Source: Ananas comosus (Eukaryota > Streptophyta > Magnoliopsida > Poales > Bromeliaceae). From it: DNA of 64,000 nt. A program made the translations under genes and the position numbers. Positions 55,798 through 64,000 of this stretch are shown here, one piece after another. The stretch is taken from the NCBI RefSeq assembly GCF_001540865.1, contig NC_033629.1:2193490-2257489 (forward strand), read 5' to 3'. A model generated the notes under the pieces. That model was not told the DNA's origin. It saw only the letters and a list, made by a program, of their open reading frames with translations, and searched no databases. The stretch's first letter is position 1. Every line of letters starts with the position of its first letter.

Positions 55798-58700
55798 TCA
55801 TGCTTTCACTGATCGACGAGCAGAGATGCTTTCCAAGTACTTGTCAACATTGTCGAGCCCGCACAGCTCCTTGACCACGGGCATTGTTGCGGGAACCGCT
55901 AGTTCGAATATTGAGGGAGAGTTTTCGGACCCAGTCGTGGAAACATGCACTTTTCTAGCAGCTCTGATGGCTTGTCTTATCGCGCAGTGGACTGAAGCAG
56001 CAAGAACTAAAGGCGGCTCCCCAGAAGCTGTATAAGAAAATGATAGTAAGCATGCCGTTCATTACATAATGAGAAAAGAAAGAAAATTTAAAACTCAGAT
56101 CCTATTATGTCAAGGTTTTTTTTCTATTACTATTGTTTTTTAGAAACTTTGTATGGGCCGGGCCCTTTAAGCTCCATTCAATCGAAATAACATTGTTATG
56201 TCAATTCTTACAGCAGCGTTTTTTTTCTGTTGATTGGAATCATCTTAATCACACGGTTGAAGAATGAAAAAAATGTTGGTGCTATAATACCTCGGAAATG
56301 GAAGTCTCAATGAAAGGTTTAGCGCCGTCTATGGAATGGAAATAATTTATAACAGTCCCTTGCAACTCTTTAAGTTAACAGTTTAACGACAAATTTAGTC
56401 CGCTAAGATCAAACCTGGTTCCATTTACATCCTTTAAATTTCAATTTTAATAATTTACTTTACCTTAATTGCCTGTAACAGCTAAGACCTTCGACTGGTC
56501 GACTGAGTACTGATTAGAAAAAGTTCGCCCTATCCGTCTACTTAATGTAATTCATCTATAACTAAAAGTTTAGATGTTAACAAGTACGACATGATGTTAT
56601 ATGCACTTTTCTAAGCTGAACGAAAAAGCCAAAACTGGCAAACAATCAACAATACCTTTCGAAGAGAGCACACGCTTCTGGTGATGTCCGCTGTTAAAGA
56701 ATTCAACGTTAAGCTGTTTCGGAATGGTATCGACGGTAGGTGGTTTGTATGTCCAAGTGCCATCAGTGAGCACTACGCCATCCGAATTTGACAAGTGCTC
56801 CTCGTTCACGAAAAAGCCAATTCCTTGAACAAAAGCACCTTCAACCTGAAGGAAACAGAAGAAGAGCAGCAGACAAGGAGCACTTTGGTAAATACAGATG
56901 TCACTAGATAATTTTCAAAGGATTAGTAGCAAATTTTGATGGATAAAGAAAACACCAATATCCACTTTACAGTAGCGCATATAATCTTCACTTGAAAACA
57001 TACTCAGCACTTTCAGCCTGTTTGGCCCAGCCCCCAGCCGGAGCTTCTGAAAAAATGTTGTTTGAGTAGAAGTGCTGTAAAAGCACAAAGAGCTATTTCA
57101 CCCTAATACCCTTTCACTGCGGCAGCAGAAGAAGCTTCAGGAGGCCAAGCCAAACAGAATTGAAACTTCTACTTTTCAGGTCCAAAAACTCATTTCAGGG
57201 AAACATGTGAAAAATCGAACTCCAATTGGAAGCCCATTTTGATGTTTAGTTATGGAATTACAGGGGAGCTACTGGCAATTAAAAGTGATCTCAGAACCCA
57301 AATAGCATTCGTATTGTGTGCCGAACCTGTCCCACATCCACAGCAGGGTTTAAGCTTTTGCCACAGTCGTACAAAATATCACTCCTTAAAATCGTGGTAG
57401 CTCCTGTAAGAAGATCGATCTCCACCTGACAATGCATACAACTTTTGTGATGAGATTGATATTTGATGTAGATGAGAGAAATAGTAAGAGCGTTTCTTTA
57501 AAGAAAAAGGATACATAATAAGAGAATATGCGCACATCAATGAAAATGGTTATTACACAGTACGTATGTACCTCACTTAGAGCAGCTCCATAGTTTAAAT
57601 AGCTTTTAAATGTGCGATCAGGGACCCAGTAGGTGCTTGCTGATAGATTAACACTTTCCATACTTGCCTGCCATGAGGCAATAGAAATATAAACCATAAA
57701 ATATATAAGTTTTTTCTTTTGGGATAATAAATCTATGATATGGAGCAATTGGAACACTTTTGAGTTATGAGTTCATATAATTCTAAAAGCACAAAAAAAA
57801 ATATTTGAACAATGGCCTTATACTACCAAAGTCAAGTTAAAACAACCATCCAAGACCTATCACTAGAAGAATAGACAAAGATTGAAGAAGACTCCAACTG
57901 CTGCGAAAGAAAGTGCAGAAAATTGATACATGTTAAATATAAAAATATATAAACACTGTTCTCTAACAGCTTAAGCTTTTAGAGTATAATGGTTATTTTA
58001 TATGGTATCAGAGCAGGAGGTCCTGACTTCGAATCACGCCAAACTCCTAGCATTATTAATTTTCTGCCATTTAATTCAAGTCCACATCATGGGCCTTGCA
58101 AAAAGTTTCGAGCCCAGACGTGAGAGAGTGTTAGATACAAAAATATATAAACACTGTTCTCTAACAGCTTAAGCTTTTAGAGTACAACGGTTGTTTCACA
58201 ACACACAAAAAATAGACTACACAAAACTGCAAGAGACATGTGCACATACAGCATTCAAATATAATACAACTATGTTTTTTTTTATAATATACCCCTGCAA
58301 ATACACAAAGCTGCACAAACACCTCTGTAAAGTTGATACTAGTTGGGATGCCGCTGAAAACCTCACTTCTTTGCATGCGTGCCTCTGGCAGGGTGCAAAA
58401 GCAGCTTATGCATATATAAGCTGGCAGAGGCACAAATGCAAACACATATGGTTTCTGAGGCACGCAGGGAAACACCAACATTTCAAAGGCGTCTATGCAA
58501 TTTTGCATTGTTGAAGGGGTATATACAAAATAAACCTTTAAATATACTATAAAATCATAATGGTTACCTGAGCTATTAAAGTACCCCATGAAACAGAGCC
58601 CCCTAGTTCTTGCAGCCTTTCCTTGAGGGGCATTAATCTCTCAACCAAAATACCACACGACAAACGAACTGCTTCGCAGCTTGATTCAGATGTGGTGCTC

Positions 58701-61700
58701 CCAGCAGTCAGTCCTCCTTGAATTAAACTTATAGTATCGGCCTGAACAACCCGAACCTTCTCTAGAAGGTTCATGCTCCCATCCTCCCACAACTTCCCTA
58801 GACCGAATGCTGCCATCTGCTTCACTTTAGTCCACAACCCTTGTCCTATTTCAATTCCTCCAACCTCAACAACGACCGAACCATCATTTAAAACTGAAAC
58901 TTTCCCAGGTGTTGGCCTTAATGTCACTTCATACACAGTGGGCATACACGAAATACCCCGTTTTTTCCATTTATTGGCGCAATTGAAGTTTTTAATCATT
59001 TCAACATGCTGCTGATAGGTTGGAGATAACACCAGCTCATCGAACACAGAAGGTAAAGAATATGAAGAAGCTTCTCCAAAGTTACCTTGATAATACAACG
59101 TGAGACTCTCAAAGGTGTGAAGATTCTTTCTCCGGATATAATTGGCATCAAGAGAGAGAATTGAAGCCACATGTTCGATAATAGCTTCAGCAATATAGGA
59201 CCCTTGTAAATGTCCAGGAGCCCGCATTGCTGACTTGGATATGAGATTTGTTTTGCACAATTTCACATCACAAGAAAAAGCACCCCAATTGTATCCTTTT
59301 AGACTGCTTATAATACACTTGGGTAATAATGGGCTAAAATCTTCTGATATTCCTGCATTAATTCTCAGATCAATGTGCAAAGCTGTGAGTTTCCCCTCAG
59401 ATTTGAATCCCACAGAGTACTTCACTTTCATTGGATGTCGCGCGCCTACCATTATCATATCGGTTTTGCGGTCCATGTACATTCGAACAGGGCGGCGCAG
59501 TTTATATGCTGCGAGTGCACATGCAGCAGCAACCTGACAACAGAATATTTCAAATCAGTAGTTGCTTGATTTTTTCATATCTTTAGCTGATTCAGAGAAA
59601 GCTTTCTGCCCATAAGTAGAAAGTCGCCCCATATCAAACTTCAAACACCATAGGTGAAGAGTGAATGATTTATGTTCATTAGGCACTTGGTGCCTGTTTA
59701 GCCTGGTTGGAGCTTCTATAGAAATGTTGATTGAGCAAAGTTGCTCAGAGTGGCCTTAATAACATTTTCCATTAGAAATCATCCAACAACTTTCTGCTGA
59801 AGGAGCAGAAACTACAAATTTGGAGATTCTGCTTTTGGGTGCTCATTTAAGCTACTCACCACAGTGTAAGTTCCAAATTTTTGGTTTGTCAACCGCCTCA
59901 CTGCAACTTTTTCTCATTACATAAGCTAATTCAGAAGCAGGGACAAAAAGGCACTTATTGAAGAATTTTCACAGATTTTGAGAACTCTATCTGAAACTAT
60001 AAAAAATACAAAGTCATATATCTAAAGTCAAAGAACAACACTAGTGCAACATATCGCAATTCACTTCTTTTGCACAGTTAATCTAACTGACAATTGATAC
60101 AAGCAGGGCTACAAAGATCGCATACGTTATTTAATTAATTCAAGAATTCATAAATCACACATTACCAAATATATTATTCATTATCTATTTATTATTCTTA
60201 TTCTAAAAGGAAGGGAAATAATAATTAATTATGGATTTTTTTTAAAAAAAAATCATCATATTTTTACATTATTACCAAACAAGTTCCAGATTTCTTTCAA
60301 GCTCACGGAGTTTTTTACCAAATTCTCAGCTTTTCTGCTTTAACGAATTGATCCCGAACACCAAATTTGTGACTATGGCCATAAGAATACTTCATAAGCA
60401 ACCTTGACTCATGAGTTGTTGCTTGCCTACCTATCAGATATCTGATTAGATAAATCCTCTCGTAGACTTTTCTACAATGGGATCTTTATCGTCGAAAGGC
60501 TATTATTTGATGCATAAAGAGAAAGTGTCAAACAATTTTTCAGTCATAGCTGCCATCTGCTAAAAAATATAAGAAACAAATGCAACTAAATTTTCGTGGT
60601 GAGAGAGAGAGAGAGAGAGACTCACAGTAATTGCTTTGGATGTCTTCCCACCAAAACCTCCTCCAACTCTTCTTGTAATAACACGGACATTGTGGAAGGG
60701 GATGCCAAGGCACTTTGCAATCACACTCTGCGTAAGCTCAGTGTACTGAGTTGAACAGTAAACCACCATGCAATTATCTTCATCTGGAAGAGCTAGAGCT
60801 GTTTGTGTCTCCATGTAAAAATAATACTGTGAACCAAGATTTACCTGGGCAAAAAACAACAACATAATAATTAACTATCGACATATTGGGTGCAAGATAA
60901 AAAGAACTAAAAGCAAGTTGATCAGAAGAAACTCAACTACTGAGTGAAATTTGCCGGTGCAATTCACAACGATAACAATATTCAACTGAAAGAGATGGAG
61001 TCAATCACTCACCAAAAGACAAAGTATTGTTGGCTCAGTAATAAAACTAGTGATGCATTATTCTTCTGAACTTCTCATTAAACTAGTTTTGTTTGAATTA
61101 CTCCAGAATGATAACAGAAACAAAAAGAAGCTATTTTAAGATCAAACAAGAGCGAAGCAACACATCAATTTTAGAGTAGTGCTTCTTTATGATCAAGGAC
61201 CATATGTAGAAGCAATTAGATTGCTTTACTTCCAAAATGGTTTCTACTGAAATAGATAGCCTAAGTTTGCAGTACATCAACGGTTATCTCGCATTCAATA
61301 TCGATTTTGAGCTATTAAATTATGGTTAGATGTCAACAAAAATGGATATTGAAAAGCACCTCGCCTGATTGAATTGTTCGATCAGCTTCTGCCATTCCTT
61401 TGGAGAAATCACCTACTGGTTTAGGATTAAGAGGAGGTGGAATTTGGAAATAACTTTCTCGTCTAATTGCATCTTCTACAGTTAAAATTGGTGGTTCCAA
61501 ATTTTCCATGTCATAGTCAACAATAGCCTGCTTAGCAGCTATGTTGGCGAATCTCTGAGTCTCTGCAATCTGAAAGGACACAGTCTATGTCAGCCATAAC
61601 AACAGAAGTAGCATTTAGCCAGAAAGAAGGATTCAGATGACAAAAGAAAAAAGGTTACCCACTATTACATTGGCATTTGAAATAAAAACATAACTAGATA

Positions 61701-64000
61701 AGGGCATTTGCATAATCATCTATTCATGTATATACCTCTGTGAAATCTTAATTTTCATACATACCCTGCGAAAGTATAATTTCTTACAAGGGTCATCCAA
61801 TTTCACGGGAAGAAGTTGGTTTCCTATTAGAAAAAGTTCTCTAAGCCGAGCATTACCGTAAGTAGTCAGGTATGTTTTCGAAGGGCATATACAGCAATTC
61901 ATATTTTACGGAACAAACAGGTTATTAGATAACCTTGTACGGGTGGTAGAGATGTCAATATCTCGAAAAAAATAATAAGATAAAGAAAGAGATACCAAAA
62001 TGCCTAGTGGTTCTCCAGCATACTCAGTAAGCAAATCAGCAAACAGCCGTTCCGATCCAAACATAAAGATTGATCCAATGTTTTCTCCACCGCTTGGAAT
62101 GTCTTTAGCAGTGAAAACACTAACAATTTTCTCTGATGCTAGAGAATTGTTAAACTTGATGCCTCTTACGTGAGCAAGGGCTCTCGTGCTGTAGATAAAA
62201 GCTCCATAGAGACAGTCCTTTGGAGCAGGAATATCATCCACATATACAGCTTCACCTGCATAACTTAATCACATAAGTAGTGCTAATGAGGAGACATTTC
62301 ACTTCAATGAATTCTGAAGGTGTCAGATAGAAACATTTATGCACAAAACATTGCTTGTCAAATGATATGGCCAGGCAAGACATGAGGCTGGGATTTCAAA
62401 CCAGGCCTTTATATTTAGATTGAATGTTGGTGGTTTGTCCGATATGTTCCGACAACATCATAGAGGTTTCCTTATGTAGCCTTATTATAGCCAAACCATA
62501 ACATTGCTCCACTGATATCCATAACGGAGAAACAATATGAGGGACTACCATGTAAACAACAAGAATTCCAGGAGTTATATGCAATATTCAAAGATTTAAA
62601 GAACTAATAAGCAAGAAATCCTAACAAAATGAAGATCCTCAAAGATGCAAGGAGATACCAGAAGCTTGGATTTCTGCTCCAGCTTTCTTTGTTGGCTCCC
62701 CAACAGGGAGATAGCCTTTGCCGAACTCCACCTCCTGCTGTGAAGAAAAATGCAAATCATCGTGATCAAGATTTACAATATTTGATGTCATATTGTTTTC
62801 ACAGTTGTTGACACCGCCATCTGAGTATTTAGCACTATCACCATTAGATAGAACAGTCTTCCTGGGCTCTGTCAATTCTTTAGCGAGCGGGCAGAGAAAG
62901 CTGAATAGGAAACTAACAGCCAAACTTGTTCTATATTCAGGATGCGACGTGCCTTTTGAAGCAACAACTGTTTCTCTAAGCAATCCGAATGCTTCAAGCA
63001 GAACAGATGCAGTGACGGCTCTACCCACTAGAAATTCCTCAACTTTCCTTGCCCTAGTGGCATGTTGGGTTCCATATGCACCAAAAGCCAATTGTATTTT
63101 ATCCAAAACAAAACCATCTGATTCTTTACATTGAGAAATCTGCGCTAGAAATGCACAATTGAGATAAGCCACAGCATTGCCGATGGGTCGAGGGGCTGCT
63201 CTGTATGTTTCAAAAAGCAGGTCAGTCCCTGCTATACTCCAAGAAGGGATAAATATGCTCAAAAGTAGGGTTTTATAATCAAATGGAGGCCTCACCAAAA
63301 ATTCTTCCAGCGTAAGAGTTACCCTCTCTGAAGATGTTTGGATACAAACAGTAGAACCGGCTGCGAGAAGTATTGTGACTATGTCTGAGGCGAATTCAGA
63401 TCTTTGAGCCATCATTATATTTCCTCCTAAGCTGGCTGTATTTCGAACAAATGGCGAGGCCACCTTATTCATGTGATCAGCGATTTTCTTGAAGATCACT
63501 GCTCCATTATTCTCTTCTCTAAGCACTTCGATGGCTGTAGAAATTGTCACAGCTGCTCCAAATTCGATGCCTATGTTATCCTTTTTGATAACTGAAAGCT
63601 CAGGAATCGCTTGGAGGTCAATATATTTATCATACAAGTCCGTATCTTTATAAACACCAGAACTAGTGTTCCCCACTACCAATTTGACTTTTCTTTCGTC
63701 AAATGCATTAGAATTCAGTAACTTATAAAGTTCTTCAACACTATCAGGGCGATACCAGCCCTTTTCGATGGATGTAAGCTTAGCTTCATTCGAAACACCT
63801 GATGAGGATCTGATCTCGGTTTTTAAAAATTCTGGGAAGGTGCAGACTCCGCCGGAAGAATAGCGGGGCAACTTGGTAGTTTTCAAATCCTTATCCCCTT
63901 TCTTCCAAAAAGAATTCAAGCCCAAGTCTTCCAAATCCACATCAGTTGCGAAACTCTTGCAAGCATCTAGAATGGGTCGGTAACCGGTACATCGACACAA
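55798..64000 (-). CDS. Aldehyde oxidase (molybdenum cofactor), copy AO3, 5' part outside window
   Basis: Nine exons are visible: 62658 to beyond 64000, 61996-62255, 61360-61569, 60626-60844, 58568-59533, 57572-57667, 57327-57425, 56656-56845, 55798-56027. Exon lengths match AO2 exactly from exon 3 to exon 10. The window edge cuts exon 2 at [12 protein letters not shown], the last two Cys of the second 2Fe-2S cluster, so the first cluster is not seen. The FAD motifs [10 protein letters not shown] and [56 protein letters not shown] and [11 protein letters not shown] are intact. The frame is open throughout, ending SARRSVKA. It is closest to AO2 in exons and introns. Intron 6 has gained a 270-bp miniature LTR element, and the exon-5 donor is followed at once by a CT microsatellite. 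Probably functional; substrate unknown. Confidence 0.92.
57931..58200 (+). mobile_element. 270-bp miniature LTR retrotransposon (TRIM/SMART type) in AO3 intron 6
   Basis: Two direct repeats of 72 bp lie at 57931-58002 and 58129-58200. Both start TGTTA and share ATATATAAACACTGTTCTCT. The first is followed directly by TGGTATCAGAGC (58003-58014), the classic binding site for the initiator-Met tRNA primer. The second is preceded by a purine tract (GAGAGAG). The second repeat ends in CA, the first in TA. Flanking ATACA versus ACACA is a 4/5 target duplication. The matching AO2 intron lacks it. Confidence 0.88.
60601..60621. repeat. GA/CT microsatellite beside the AO3 exon-5 donor
   Basis: On the coding strand the intron begins GTGAGTCTCTCTCT, so the repeat starts within the first few intronic bases. 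AO2 has a shorter, interrupted version (39823-39845); AO1 has none. Confidence 0.85.
61700..61950. mobile_element. MITE relic in AO3 intron 3, shared with AO2
   Basis: Counterpart of AO2 41193-41470: shares CATGTATA-C-CCTCTGT, CATACATACCC, GGTTTCCTATT and GGTTATTAGATAAC. It is missing from AO1. Confidence 0.5.

Noticed and set aside
58161..58589. 142-residue open frame opposite AO3 intron 6
   Set aside because: It spans part of the miniature LTR element, a MITE relic and the exon-6 edge; not a gene.

Overview
The window looks like nuclear DNA of a flowering plant, most likely a monocot. It has split genes with GT-AG introns, AT-rich intergenic DNA, and many short non-autonomous transposons (hAT, Mutator-like and Tourist-like MITEs, SINEs, small LTR elements). 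The protein sequences read like monocot homologues of Arabidopsis UBP12/13, SYP132 and the aldehyde oxidases. The species cannot be fixed from sequence alone. I see no rRNA, tRNA, CRISPR or intact transposase gene.

Layout. (1) 660-9169, minus strand: a UBP12/13-type ubiquitin-specific protease; 16 exons encode the first 648 residues and the 3' part lies beyond the left edge. (2) 11203-17150, minus: a complete SYP132-type plasma-membrane syntaxin of 306 residues in 13 exons, with a 1.1-kb hAT-like element in one intron and one GC-AG intron. (3) 17151-22704: a transposon-rich intergenic zone. (4) 22705-25595, plus: a gene with a 5'-UTR intron and one coding exon for a 594-residue Lys/Glu-rich, probably disordered protein. 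(5) 26516-64000, minus: three tandem molybdenum-cofactor aldehyde oxidase genes, called AO1 (26516-34004), AO2 (35352-47664) and AO3 (55798 to beyond 64000). AO1 and AO2 are complete (1366 and 1364 residues). AO3 runs off the right edge inside its second exon.

The three AO genes have the same exon plan: exons 3-9 have identical lengths (260, 210, 219, 966, 96, 99 and 190 nt). AO2 and AO3 share more intron sequence and several intronic MITE relics that AO1 lacks, so AO2/AO3 is the younger duplication. Later insertions separate the copies: a truncated hAT in AO2 intron 4 and a 270-bp miniature LTR element in AO3 intron 6. By family knowledge these enzymes oxidise aldehydes such as indole-3-acetaldehyde or abscisic aldehyde; the substrate of each copy cannot be read from sequence.

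The AO2-AO3 spacer (47.7-55.8 kb) is almost entirely mobile-element debris, including a Mutator-like MITE nested inside a hAT-like element, both with recognisable target-site duplications. The strongest unusual signals are: repeated copies of the exon-1 splice-donor edge within AO1 intron 1; a four-fold 19-bp palindrome array in a UBP intron; the miniature LTR element whose LTR differences are all G/C-to-A/T transitions; and a family of four Mutator-like fold-back elements.
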